From Janthinobacterium psychrotolerans (GTDB lineage: Bacteria > Pseudomonadota > Gammaproteobacteria > Burkholderiales > Burkholderiaceae_D), in the NCBI RefSeq assembly GCF_001677885.1, contig NZ_LOCQ01000041.1, forward strand, positions 1 to 64,000: a stretch of DNA of 64,000 nt, in the 5' to 3' direction. The stretch's first letter is position 1; each line of letters opens with the position of its first letter. The notes under the pieces were generated by a model. The model did no database searches. It saw only the letters and a program-made list of their open reading frames with translations, and was not told where the DNA came from. Positions 17,042-25,527 of this stretch are shown piece after piece. Made by a program: the position numbers and the translations under genes.

Positions 17042-18097
17042 TCATTCACGCGCATCAAGGCGCTCCTGCAAGCGCCAGGCGCCGGGATTGGTGCCGGCCC
17101 AGGCGCGAAATGCGTGGTTGAAGGCGCTTTGCTCCCGGTAGCCGAGCAAAAAAGCGATATCGGCCAGCGACAGCTCCGGCTGGCGCAGGTAGTCGCAGGC
17201 CTGGCGATAGCGCACCTGGTCGAGCAGTCGCTGGAAGCTGGTGCCGGCGTCGCTCAGTTTGCGCTGCAGGGTGCGCGGCGTCATCGCCAGTTCGCCGGCC
17301 ACCGTGGCCAGGCGCACCGTGCCCTGGCGCAGGCCGGCGGCAATCGTCTGTTGCACCTGCTCTTCGATGCCGTTTCCGGCGCCAGCGGCTCTGCAGCGCT
17401 GCGCCAGCAACTGCTCGGCGTGCTGGCGCAGCAAGGGGTACCGGCTGGTGTCGGCATTCGGCACCGGCCAGTCCAGCACCTGCGCATCCATGGTGGCGAT
17501 GTTGGCGTCGCTGCCGAAGCGCGGCAGGCTGCCCAGCACGCGTACATATTCGTCGCGGTGGCTGGCATGGCGCAGCAGGGCCTGGCCGCCGCCATCGTGG
17601 GCAAACGCCAGTTCGGCCGGCGGCAAGGCCATGCCGGCCAGCCAGTCGCCACAGACGCGGATGCCGGCAAACACGCTGTCGACCAGGTGCCGGCTGGCGT
17701 GCTGGTAGTGGCTGACCCAGCGGTATTGAAAGCGCTCGCCATCGCGCCGCAGCGACCAGCGGCCCAGGTCGTGCGCCAGCACTTCGTAGCGCGCCGTCTG
17801 CTCGAGCGCCTGGCCGACGCTGGCGCAATTGAGCAGCACCAGGCCGTAGGCGCTGCAGGTGCCCATGCGCACGCGCTCGCCCACGTGCAGGCCGAAATGC
17901 GCGTCGCCAGCCAGCATGGCGCCGGCGTCGAGCAATCGCACATAGGCGGCAGCGGGCAGGGCGGCCGGCAGCGGCGTCAGGCCGTTCTCGGGCAAGCCCG
18001 CCGCGCTGGCCAGCGTGGCATTGTCGATGCCGTGCGCACCGGCCGCTTCCAGCAGCGGCTGCACATAGGCTGCGGCGACGGTGTCAGTGCCTGGCAT
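17042..18097 (-). CDS. AraC-family transcriptional regulator (arabinose-binding-like N-terminal domain)
   Basis: A 351-residue regulator. The long N-terminal region (about 20-210, including GDAHFGLHVGERVRMG and AYGLVLLNCASVGQALEQTA) resembles the PF12625 arabinose-binding-like domain of OruR/ArgR-type regulators. The C-terminal helix-turn-helix reads LAMTPRTLQRKLSDAGTSFQ and IAFLLGYREQSAFNHAFRAW. It is cotranscribable with bdhA and the DUF2071 gene downstream and may regulate them. The start ATG at 18097 lies near the divergent FAD-oxidase relic. The inducer is unknown. Confidence 0.88.
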   Translation of the reverse strand: MPGTDTVAAAYVQPLLEAAGAHGIDNATLASAAGLPENGLTPLPAALPAAAYVRLLDAGAMLAGDAHFGLHVGERVRMGTCSAYGLVLLNCASVGQALEQTARYEVLAHDLGRWSLRRDGERFQYRWVSHYQHASRHLVDSVFAGIRVCGDWLAGMALPPAELAFAHDGGGQALLRHASHRDEYVRVLGSLPRFGSDANIATMDAQVLDWPVPNADTSRYPLLRQHAEQLLAQRCRAAGAGNGIEEQVQQTIAAGLRQGTVRLATVAGELAMTPRTLQRKLSDAGTSFQRLLDQVRYRQACDYLRQPELSLADIAFLLGYREQSAFNHAFRAWAGTNPGAWRLQERLDARE

Positions 18098-18179
18098 GAT
18101 GGAACAATGCGATTATCATGAAAAACCAATACCTCGTGATGGTGGCGGCCTGCGCTGGCGGTCAGACAGTATATCTTGG

Positions 18180-18300
18180 GAGGCAGGCGATGCGACGCTG
18201 CGCCGCCTGGACCGCGAGGCGCAGCTGGCCACTTTTGGCGCCGGCGTGTTCGGCCCCGACCTGGAAGCCCAACTGCGCGCACATGGCTACACGCTGGGCA
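18180..18300 (+). pseudogene. Relic of an FAD-binding oxidase (alkyl-DHAP-synthase type)
   Basis: In the frame running from 18189 to about 18299 the translation DATLRRLDREAQLATFGAG continues as VFGPDLEAQLRAHGYTLG. This resembles the PCMH FAD-binding region of alkyldihydroxyacetone-phosphate-synthase-like oxidases, where a GAGVxGPxLE...GLTLGHFPQS motif is usual. The expected continuation after TLG is missing, and the frame soon passes into an unrelated small gene. Only about 40 codons remain, so this looks like an internal fragment of a deleted gene. Recognition is by eye from a short stretch. Confidence 0.45.
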
Positions 18301-18324
18301 TCGCCATCACAGCGTGCCTGCGCC

Positions 18325-18681
18325 ATGAAACAAAAGGAGAACAATATCAATACCATGCTGTTTGGCGAAGTGCTGGAACTGGGCGAAGCCCGCATCACCT
18401 ACGACAGCTTGTCGCCGCTGGACCTGGCGCAGCCGGTGGCAGCCCTCGTCGATGACCTCGGCGAGGACTTGCTGCAGATCGTCTGCGCCAATGGCGATAT
18501 CGTCGATGTCGGCTGGTATCCGGCCTGGAGTGAACAGGGCCGCCTGCGCGTGGTGACGGTGCGCGGCCAGGACTGGGAGGCGCCCATCTTCAGCGCGCAG
18601 CCGGCGCAAAAGCCGCAGGCGCTGCTGGCCGCCTTGCGTGCAGCCTTGCGCGTCGCGCTGGCGCTGCCTGGTAGCCAGTGA
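18325..18681 (+). CDS. Hypothetical protein, 118 residues
   Basis: A short acidic protein without signal peptide or membrane segment. Two starts are possible: ATG at 18325 (MKQKENNINTMLFGEVLELG) or ATG at 18355 (MLFGEVLELG, 108 residues). An AAAGGAGAA sequence at 18333-18341 sits 13 bases before the second, rather far, and inside the first. The body alternates hydrophobic and acidic residues (LVDDLGEDLLQIVCANGDIV) and ends in an alanine-rich helix. No family was recognised. It directly follows the FAD-oxidase relic and precedes the TonB receptor promoter. Confidence 0.5.
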   Translation: MKQKENNINTMLFGEVLELGEARITYDSLSPLDLAQPVAALVDDLGEDLLQIVCANGDIVDVGWYPAWSEQGRLRVVTVRGQDWEAPIFSAQPAQKPQALLAALRAALRVALALPGSQ

Positions 18682-18788
18682 CACGGGAGGGCCGCCAGCA
18701 GCTGCGTCGTACGATGTGCATACGTGCGCCCATGCCATGAAAGCTGGTGCCGAGCTGATGGGCAACCCCGCTTGACTGCGCCATGAAT

Positions 18789-18807
18789 GATATTGCGAAT
18801 CATTCGC
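18789..18807 (+). promoter_or_regulatory. Fur box of the heme-type TonB receptor gene
   Basis: The 19-mer GATATTGCGAATCATTCGC matches the Fur consensus GATAATGATAATCATTATC at 14 of 19 positions, including the AATCATT core. It lies 57 bp before the receptor start at 18864, a usual place for iron-dependent repression. The same GAATCATTCGC core occurs before the second TonB receptor at 58909. Confidence 0.75.
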
Positions 18808-18863
18808 ATCCATTGTATGATCTGCCTCGAATTTCATTTAGGCAACATCAGGCAAGGATCGCA

Positions 18864-21143
18864 ATGACACTGAGCACCAAGCATACCGCGCGCGCAGGCG
18901 CGCCGACTCCGATGGCGGCCGCGCTGGCCCTGGCGCTGGGCGCCTGTGGCAGCGCCTGGGCGGCAGGTGCGGTCGACACCTCGAACGACAGCCAACTGCC
19001 CGCCATCAGCGTGTTTGGCGACGCCATCAGCGCCGGCACAGCCGGGCGCTCGTATATCAACAGCGAAGATATCGAACGCCAGCAGGCCGACAACGTGGCC
19101 TCCCTGCTCGACACCTTGCCTGGCGTCGACCTGGCCGGCACGGCGCGCCCGAGCGGCCAAAGCCTCAATATCTGGGGCTTCAACAAGGTGCAGGATGTGA
19201 AAGTCATCCTCGATGGCGTACCCAAGGGTTTTGAAAAATACCGCCAGGGTTCGATCTTCATCGAGCCGGAACTGATCAAACAGATCGAAGTGAACAAGGG
19301 CGCCCATACCAGCTTGTACGGCAATGGCGGCTTTGGCGGCGTGATCACGGTCGAGACCAAGGATGCGCAAGACATGCTCGAAGGCGACGCCAGGCTGGGC
19401 GCTTTCGTCAAGTATTCGCGCCACAGCAACAATGCGGAAGACGACGTGACGGTCGCCGCCTATGGCCGCACGGAAGACGGCCGCTTCGACGTGATGGCGT
19501 TTTCCACGCAGCGCACATCGGACGACCTGCGCAAACCGGACGGCAAGCCATTCCGCTTTTCCGCCATCGATGCGCCGTCGAAGCTGGTCAAGCTCAATGT
19601 GCGTTTGACGCCGGAACAATTGCTGACTCTGACCGCCATGCAAAGCGGCAGCACCGGCTGGGGCCCGTTCGCCGCCATGGGCGAGGATGTGCCGACGCCG
19701 ACCGAAGCGGAAATCAAGCGCTATGGCCTGGAAGAAGCATGGCAGCGCAAGGCCGTCTACCGCGACCAGGACGACGACACCTATTCCGTCAAATGGCAGT
19801 ACGCACCGGCCAGCAATCCCTGGGTCAAGCTGACGGCCACCGCCGGCTATTCGCACACCGACCAGCACGACAAGCGCCTGCCGTCGGCTTCGCTGGGCTC
19901 CTACCTGGGTTCGCTCGGCAATGAAAGCTGGGCCTCGTATGTGGACCGCATCGCCGAAATCCGCAATGAAAGCGTGTTTGCTACCGGCGCCTTGTCGCAC
20001 GTGCTGATGACGGGCCTGCAGTGGCACAAGAACGTGCGCGACACGCTGATGTACTACCCGTCGTCGACGGCGCTGAAGGACCCCGGCTACAACTACGGCT
20101 ATTTCCAGCCCTACTATATGCCGTCCGGACGCCAGGAAACGCGCGGCCTGTATGTGCAGGACGCGATCACCTATGGCGACGTGACCCTGACGGCGGCGCT
20201 GCGCCACGACCGCGTGGTGTCCGCTGGCGTGCCGAACGTGGCGTCGCGCTACAACAGCGCCTTGCCGGCCGCCGGCCACGATTTCAGCGAAAAAACCCAT
20301 GCCGACTGGTCGCCGCGCCTGGGCCTGTTCTGGAAGGCCAGCAGCGCGCTGGCGCTGTTTGGCGACTTGAGCCGCAGCTGGCGTGCGCCGACCATCGACG
20401 AGATGTATTCGAATGAATATTATGTCTCGGCCCGCCTGGGTTCGAATACGCCGGGCACCAGCCGTGATTTGCTTGTTGAGCGCGTGACGGCGGCCCGCAT
20501 CGGCGTGATGCTGCACCGCCAGGGCGTGTTCCAGGAGCGCGACGATGCGCAATTGCGCGTGACGGCCTACCGGAACCGGGTGGACGACAATATCGGTCCG
20601 CGCCTGGGGATACTGGTCGAAGGCTATGTGCCGGGCAGTGGCGCCGGGCTACCGGCGGGCCTGTCTTCCTACCGCAATCTGGCCGGCTTGCGTACCGAGG
20701 GGGTCGAGATCGAATCGTATTACAACTCGCCGCGCCTGTTTGCCAGTGCGTCGCTGTCGTCGCAGTTCGGCTCGCGGCGGGGCTCGCAGCGTGATCCCTG
20801 GGGACGCAATGAACCGGTATCGACGGTGGCGCCGGACAAGCTGATGGCGGGGCTGGGCTGGCGGTTTGCTGATCTTGGCGCGACGGTCGGGTGGCAGGGG
20901 CGGTTTGTCGCCAAACAGGACCGGGTGCTGCCGGTGGGGAATGTCTATCGCTTGCCGCCGTCGAAGGGGTATGCGCTGCATACCTTGTTTGCGTCGTGGA
21001 ATGGGACGGGTGGATTCTGGCGGGGGACGGAGGTGAGGCTGACGGTGGATAATGTGTTTAACCACAATTACATGCCGTATCTGAGCGAGGCGGTCACTGG
21101 CGTTGGACGCAATGCGAAATTGAGCGTGTCGCGGAAGTTTTAA
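18864..21143 (+). CDS. TonB-dependent receptor, hemoglobin/transferrin/lactoferrin type
   Basis: A 759-residue outer-membrane receptor. The start at 18864 gives a signal peptide with cleavage near SAWA-AG. The plug domain (about 45-170) contains LPAISVFGDAIS, IERQQADNVASLLDTLPGVD, SLNIWGFNKVQDVKVILDGV and VNKGAHTSLYGNGGFGGVIT, which resemble the heme/hemoglobin receptor group. The barrel follows, and the C-terminus ends with DNVFNHNYMPY and a final SVSRKF, a normal outer-membrane closure. It should import heme or protein-bound iron using TonB-ExbBD energy. The Fur box upstream supports this. No heme-uptake partner genes lie beside it, so the ligand is only inferred. Confidence 0.85.
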   Translation: MTLSTKHTARAGAPTPMAAALALALGACGSAWAAGAVDTSNDSQLPAISVFGDAISAGTAGRSYINSEDIERQQADNVASLLDTLPGVDLAGTARPSGQSLNIWGFNKVQDVKVILDGVPKGFEKYRQGSIFIEPELIKQIEVNKGAHTSLYGNGGFGGVITVETKDAQDMLEGDARLGAFVKYSRHSNNAEDDVTVAAYGRTEDGRFDVMAFSTQRTSDDLRKPDGKPFRFSAIDAPSKLVKLNVRLTPEQLLTLTAMQSGSTGWGPFAAMGEDVPTPTEAEIKRYGLEEAWQRKAVYRDQDDDTYSVKWQYAPASNPWVKLTATAGYSHTDQHDKRLPSASLGSYLGSLGNESWASYVDRIAEIRNESVFATGALSHVLMTGLQWHKNVRDTLMYYPSSTALKDPGYNYGYFQPYYMPSGRQETRGLYVQDAITYGDVTLTAALRHDRVVSAGVPNVASRYNSALPAAGHDFSEKTHADWSPRLGLFWKASSALALFGDLSRSWRAPTIDEMYSNEYYVSARLGSNTPGTSRDLLVERVTAARIGVMLHRQGVFQERDDAQLRVTAYRNRVDDNIGPRLGILVEGYVPGSGAGLPAGLSSYRNLAGLRTEGVEIESYYNSPRLFASASLSSQFGSRRGSQRDPWGRNEPVSTVAPDKLMAGLGWRFADLGATVGWQGRFVAKQDRVLPVGNVYRLPPSKGYALHTLFASWNGTGGFWRGTEVRLTVDNVFNHNYMPYLSEAVTGVGRNAKLSVSRKF

Positions 21144-21220
21144 GAACAGCGGACCGGAGAGCCTTTGCTGGCGGCCTTGGCCTTTTTCATGGGTCTTGGG
21201 TGCGCGTCCTGTGTTTGTGC

Positions 21221-21253
21221 TCTTCTTCTTCTTCTTCTTCTTCTTCTTCTTCT
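21221..21253 (+). repeat. (TCT)11 trinucleotide microsatellite
   Basis: Eleven uninterrupted TCT units fill 21221-21253 between two convergent genes. The last two bases form part of the TAG stop codon (complement 21252-21254) of the diguanylate cyclase gene. The tract reads AGA on the other strand and lies beyond that stop, so changes in repeat number would alter the mRNA 3' end and not the protein. Long triplet tracts are rare in such genomes and prone to slippage. Confidence 0.9.
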
Positions 21254-22610
21254 AGCGCAGCACCAGCGCCTTGACCGTCTCCCACGCCGTACTGCCCGAA
21301 TGGGTCGCGCGGACCCGGTTGCGGCCTTCTTCCTTGGCGACATACAGCGCCCGGTCGGCGGCGACGAACAGGGTTTCGCGGCTGTCGAGCTGGTGGGGGC
21401 GGATGGTGGCGACGCCGATGCTGACGGTGATCCAGGGGGAGGTGCTGGAGCGCGGGTGGGGCAGGTGCAGCGCTTCGATATGGGTGCGGATGGTTTCGGC
21501 GAGCAGCATCGCGCTTGCCGCTTCGGTTTCCGAAAAAAGCATCACGAATTCCTCGCCGCCGTAGCGGGCCGCCAGGTCGCCGGCGCGGCAGGCGTGGCTG
21601 TCGATTGCTTGCGCCACTTGCTGCAGGCAAGTGTCGCCGGCAGGGTGGCCCAGGCTGTCGTTGTACAGCTTGAAATGGTCGACGTCGAGCACCACCAGCG
21701 ACAGCACGCCGCCATTGCGCACGGCGCGCTGCCATTCTTTGTCCAGGAAATTGTCGAAATGGCGGCGGTTGGCGATTTTTGTCAGCGGGTCCAGGTAGGC
21801 GGCGCGCTGCAGCGCGTCTTCGGACTGCTTGTGGTGGGTGATATCGTGCAGCAGGCCGATAAACAGCGGCTGGCGCAAATACATGGGCGTCAGCGCCAGG
21901 TCCATGCTCAGCATCTTGCCGTCGCGGTGGCGGATCGCCACTTCGCGCGTGCCGTGCTGGTGCGCGGTATCGGGGTTGGCCGCATGCATGGTGAAATAAT
22001 CGAGATATTCCTGCGCCACGATGGGGCTGAGCAGCTCGGCGATCGAGCGGCCGGCCAGCTCGTTTTCGCGGTAGCCCAGATAGTGGTCGCAGGCGGGATT
22101 GGTGTACTGGATGCGGCCGTCGGCCTCGATGATCAGCAAGCCTTCGGCCATGTGGTTGACGATGGTGCGCAGGCGTTCGGCCTGTTCTTCCTGGGTGTTG
22201 CTGTTGCTGCGCATTTGCAGCTGCGCGCGCACGCGGGCGCACACTTCGGGCATGCGCAGCGGCTTGCCGATATAGTCGACGGCGCCGATGTCGAAGCCGG
22301 CCACCACGTCGTCGGTGCCGGTCCTGGCGCTCATGAAGATGACGGGGATGCGCCGCGTCAGCGGATTTTGCTTGAGCTGGTGGCAGGTTTCGAAACCGTC
22401 CATGTCGGGCATCACCACATCGAGCAGGATCAGGTCGGGCTGGGCGCGCTCGGCAATAGCGAGCGCTCGCTCTCCAGATAGGGCCACGTAGACCTGGTAG
22501 CCTTGTTCGCTCATCAATTTGCGCAGCAGCTCCAGGTTGGCCGGCGCATCATCAACGATCAATATCGCGGCTACGCGACGTTGCGCATATGCCATGCTGC
22601 CTGGACTCAT
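21252..22610 (-). CDS. Response regulator with PAS and GGDEF domains (diguanylate cyclase)
   Basis: A 452-residue cytoplasmic signalling protein. Residues about 12-130 are a receiver domain (AAILIVDDAPANLELLRKLM, phospho-Asp in LILLDVVMPDMDG, Lys in YIGKPLRM). A PAS domain follows at about 145-270 (GRIQYTNPACDHYLGYRENE). The C-terminal GGDEF domain has the active-site form YGGEEF and a preceding RAGD, which fits the RxxD inhibitory I-site five residues upstream. It should make cyclic-di-GMP when phosphorylated by an unidentified kinase. No kinase gene lies next to it. The start could also be a Met five codons later. Confidence 0.9.
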   Translation of the reverse strand: MSPGSMAYAQRRVAAILIVDDAPANLELLRKLMSEQGYQVYVALSGERALAIAERAQPDLILLDVVMPDMDGFETCHQLKQNPLTRRIPVIFMSARTGTDDVVAGFDIGAVDYIGKPLRMPEVCARVRAQLQMRSNSNTQEEQAERLRTIVNHMAEGLLIIEADGRIQYTNPACDHYLGYRENELAGRSIAELLSPIVAQEYLDYFTMHAANPDTAHQHGTREVAIRHRDGKMLSMDLALTPMYLRQPLFIGLLHDITHHKQSEDALQRAAYLDPLTKIANRRHFDNFLDKEWQRAVRNGGVLSLVVLDVDHFKLYNDSLGHPAGDTCLQQVAQAIDSHACRAGDLAARYGGEEFVMLFSETEAASAMLLAETIRTHIEALHLPHPRSSTSPWITVSIGVATIRPHQLDSRETLFVAADRALYVAKEEGRNRVRATHSGSTAWETVKALVLR

Positions 22611-22767
22611 TGCTGCCGGCCTCTATCTGATGGGTAGCACAGGCCAGCGATGCCACAGGAATCTGACCTGATATTAAAGTTACACTTTGATACAGATCAT
22701 ACCGCTTCGGCAATTTGTTTGGTGAAAAATCTAAGCTTTGTGTTGCGGAAATCATTGTAATAATGCT

Positions 22768-22797
22768 ATGCCCGCAGCCCGGACAGGGCGGCGGGCA
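22768..22797 (-). terminator. Possible terminator hairpin after the aminotransferase gene
   Basis: Perfect arms ATGCCCGC and GCGGGCAT enclose a GC-rich inner stem, about 15-40 bases past the stop of the minus-strand aminotransferase gene. Only a loose AT-rich stretch follows on that strand, so termination efficiency is uncertain. Confidence 0.4.
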
Positions 22798-22810
22798 TGT
22801 TGCAAGTCGC

Positions 22811-24004
22811 TTACAGCTTGGCGGCGATGAGTTTGCCCAGGATGGCGATGCCCTCACGGATACGCTCTGGCGGCACCGTCACGAACGACAGGCGCAGGGT
22901 ATTGGTTTCGGGCGCGTTGGCGTAGAACGGCGCGCCGGGAACGAAGGCGACCTGCTGGGCGATTGCTTCGTCGAGCAGGGCCATGGCGTCGATATGCCCG
23001 GGCAGGGTGACCCAGATAAACATGCCGCCTTCGGGCCGGGTCCACGTCACGCCGGCCGGGAAGTGTTCTTGCAGCGCCTGCAGCATGGCCTGGCACTGGT
23101 CGCCGTACAGGGTGCGGATTTTCGGAATATGCTGCTCCAGAAAGCCGTCCTTGATCACCTCATGCACCACCATCTGTGTCAGTTGCGAGGTGTGCAGGTC
23201 GGCCGCCTGCTTGGCCAGTTCCAGGCGGCGCACCAGTGGCGGCGGCGCCACCACGTAGCCCAGGCGGATGCCGGGCGTGAGCACTTTCGAGAACGAGCCC
23301 ATGTAGATCACGCCGTCCGGATTCATGTTCAGCATCTTCGGATACGGCTCGCCGCTGTAGCTCAGGGCCCCGTAAGGATCGTCTTCGATCAGCGGCAGGC
23401 CGTGGCGGGCGCAGGTTTCCACCAGTTCCATGCGGCGCGCCACCGACAGGCTGCGGCCGGTCGGGTTCTGGAAGTTCGGCAGCGCATACAGCAGGCGCGC
23501 GCCGTCGGCGACCGGATCGACCGACGACGGCACCAGGCCTTCGTCATCGGTGTCGACCGACATGAACTGCGGACGGTACACGGAAAACGCCTGCAGCGCG
23601 CCCAGGTAGCTCGGGGTTTCGACCAGCACGCGGCTGCCTTCGTCGATCAGCACCTTGCCCAGCAAGTCCAGCGCCTGCTGCGAACCCGACGTCATCAAGA
23701 CCTGTTCCGGCGCGATCACGCTGCTGGCGGTCGACAGGGAATCGGCGATCCACTGGCGCAGCGGCAGGTAGCCGTCGGTCGGGCCGTATTGCAGCGCCAC
23801 CTTGCCGTTGTTCGACAGCACCTTGTCGAAGGCCGCCTTCATTTCGCCGACCGGGAAGGTGGCGGGCGACGGCAGGCCGCCGGCAAAGGAGATGATCTCG
23901 GGGCGCTGCGTGATTTTCAGGATTTCGCGGATGAACGAGCTTTGCAGCTGTTCCGCGCGTTCGGCAAAGCGCCACTGGATCGGATTCGGGTTCTCAATTT
24001 TCAT
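22811..24004 (-). CDS. PLP-dependent aminotransferase, class I/II fold (2-aminoadipate/LysN-like)
   Basis: A 397-residue cytoplasmic aminotransferase without the N-terminal DNA-binding domain of MocR proteins. Visible motifs are ISFAGGLPSPATFP near residue 32, LMTSGSQQALDLLGKVLIDE, ALPNFQNPTGRSLS, IEDDPYGALSYSGE and the cofactor lysine in YMGSFSKVLTPGIRLGYV. These fit the group with 2-aminoadipate and aromatic or branched-chain aminotransferases. The start at 24004 (MKIENPNPIQW) is favoured; longer in-frame upstream sequence is low-complexity and non-homologous. The substrate is not determined. It diverges from an iron alcohol dehydrogenase. Confidence 0.87.
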   Translation of the reverse strand: MKIENPNPIQWRFAERAEQLQSSFIREILKITQRPEIISFAGGLPSPATFPVGEMKAAFDKVLSNNGKVALQYGPTDGYLPLRQWIADSLSTASSVIAPEQVLMTSGSQQALDLLGKVLIDEGSRVLVETPSYLGALQAFSVYRPQFMSVDTDDEGLVPSSVDPVADGARLLYALPNFQNPTGRSLSVARRMELVETCARHGLPLIEDDPYGALSYSGEPYPKMLNMNPDGVIYMGSFSKVLTPGIRLGYVVAPPPLVRRLELAKQAADLHTSQLTQMVVHEVIKDGFLEQHIPKIRTLYGDQCQAMLQALQEHFPAGVTWTRPEGGMFIWVTLPGHIDAMALLDEAIAQQVAFVPGAPFYANAPETNTLRLSFVTVPPERIREGIAILGKLIAAKL

Positions 24005-24297
24005 GCGTGTCTCACGGAAGATGCCGAGCTGCGCCGGCTGGTTGTATGGTCCGCTTGTGGCGGCCTTGTACGGGCGCCACCGGATAGGCACCGCCCAAAC
24101 TGCCCGGCTATTGTACGACGGACTTGCCCGCATGCCCATGGTGGCCGCTGGCGCGTCTTGTCTCAGCTTGCGCCCGGGCGCCGCCTTATCACGACAGAGC
24201 CGTCGTTTATTGATCCAGGTCATTGAAACAAACGGGGAGCGATCCTAAAGTGCAACCGCCCCTCACGGGATTTAAAACTATCGCACTGGAGACGACT

Positions 24298-25467
24298 ATG
24301 TCAGTTGTTGAACAAACATTTGGATTCTTTACGCCGACCGTGGCGTTGATGGGGGTGGGCTGCGCCAAGGAAATCGGCCCGCAAGCCAGGTCGCTGGGGG
24401 CCCGTCACGCCTTCCTGTGCACCGACGCAGGCATGGTGCGCCTGGGCCTGGCGGAAAAAGTTACGCACATGCTGGAAGCGGCAGGCATCAAGGTGACGGT
24501 ATTTGGCGGGGCCGAGCCCAACCCCACCGACCGCAACGTGCACGACGGCGTGGCGCTATACCAGGCCCACGCCTGCGACGCCATCGTGACGCTGGGCGGC
24601 GGCAGTGCGCACGACTGCGGCAAGGGCATCGGCATGGTGATCGGCAATGGCGGCCACATCCGCGACTACGAAGGCCTGGACAAGACGACCAAACCCATGC
24701 CGCCGTTCCTGGCCGTCAACACCACGGCAGGCACCGCCGCGGAGATGACGCGCTTTTGCATCATTACCAACACCGATACGCATGTGAAGATGGCGCTGGT
24801 GGACTGGCGCTGCACGCCCGATATCGCCATCAACGATCCGCTGCTGATGGTCGACATGCCGGCCAGCCTGACCGCCGCAACCGGCATGGACGCCCTGACG
24901 CATGCCATCGAAGCATATGTGTCCACGATTGCCACGCCCATCACCGACGCCTGCGCCCTGCAAGCCATCGTCCTGATCGCCGAGTGGCTGCGACCGGCCG
25001 TGGCCCGCGGCACCAATGTGCAAGCGCGCGACAAGATGGCCTACGCCGAGTACCTGGCGGGAATGGCCTTCAACAGCGCCAGCCTGGGCTACGTGCACGC
25101 CATGGCGCACCAGCTGGGCGGCTTCTACAACCTGCCCCATGGTGTTTGTAATGCCGTGCTTCTGCCCGAGGTGTGCGCCTTCAATCTGATTGCCTGCCCA
25201 CAGCGCTATGCCGACATTGCGCAAGCTCTGGGGGAAAACACCAGCGGCTTGTCCACCATTGCCGCCGCCGAGAAAGCCATCGACGCCATCCGGCGGCTGG
25301 CGCGCGATGTGGGCATCCCCCAAAATCTCACCGCCTTGGGCGTGCTGGAAAAGGATCTTGAAGCCATGGCCGTCAATGCCAGGAAGGACGCCTGCCAGGC
25401 CACCAACCCGCGCACCGCCACGCAGGAGCAGGTGGTGGAGATCTTCAAGGCAGCCCTGGTCGCCTGA
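24298..25467 (+). CDS. Iron-containing alcohol dehydrogenase (group III)
   Basis: A 389-residue NAD-dependent dehydrogenase of the YiaY/1,3-propanediol/methanol dehydrogenase group. The cofactor motif GGGSAHD is near residue 99. The metal-site region includes GMDALTHAIEAY, HAMAHQLGGFYNLPHG and the intervening Asp/His pattern usual for the iron or zinc ligands. It should interconvert short alcohols and aldehydes in the cytoplasm. The start at 24298 follows CTGGAGACG; the open frame upstream has no matching sequence. It stands alone between divergent neighbours, and its natural substrate is unknown. Confidence 0.88.
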   Translation: MSVVEQTFGFFTPTVALMGVGCAKEIGPQARSLGARHAFLCTDAGMVRLGLAEKVTHMLEAAGIKVTVFGGAEPNPTDRNVHDGVALYQAHACDAIVTLGGGSAHDCGKGIGMVIGNGGHIRDYEGLDKTTKPMPPFLAVNTTAGTAAEMTRFCIITNTDTHVKMALVDWRCTPDIAINDPLLMVDMPASLTAATGMDALTHAIEAYVSTIATPITDACALQAIVLIAEWLRPAVARGTNVQARDKMAYAEYLAGMAFNSASLGYVHAMAHQLGGFYNLPHGVCNAVLLPEVCAFNLIACPQRYADIAQALGENTSGLSTIAAAEKAIDAIRRLARDVGIPQNLTALGVLEKDLEAMAVNARKDACQATNPRTATQEQVVEIFKAALVA

Positions 25468-25527
25468 TCAGATGTTTCACCCCGCTCCAGCCAGCGCGGT
25501 TGCTGCGGGCCGCTGCCCAGCCTCGCC

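Noticed and set aside
15347-18121. 924-codon open frame across the DUF2071, bdhA and AraC genes on the plus strand
   Set aside because: It is antisense to three recognisable genes and has no motif of its own; its length reflects few stop codons in GC-rich antisense sequence.
21187-21254. TCT microsatellite as a phase-variation switch of the diguanylate cyclase
   Set aside because: The tract lies after the stop codon, and its unit of three bases could not shift the frame. Only the 3' region would change.
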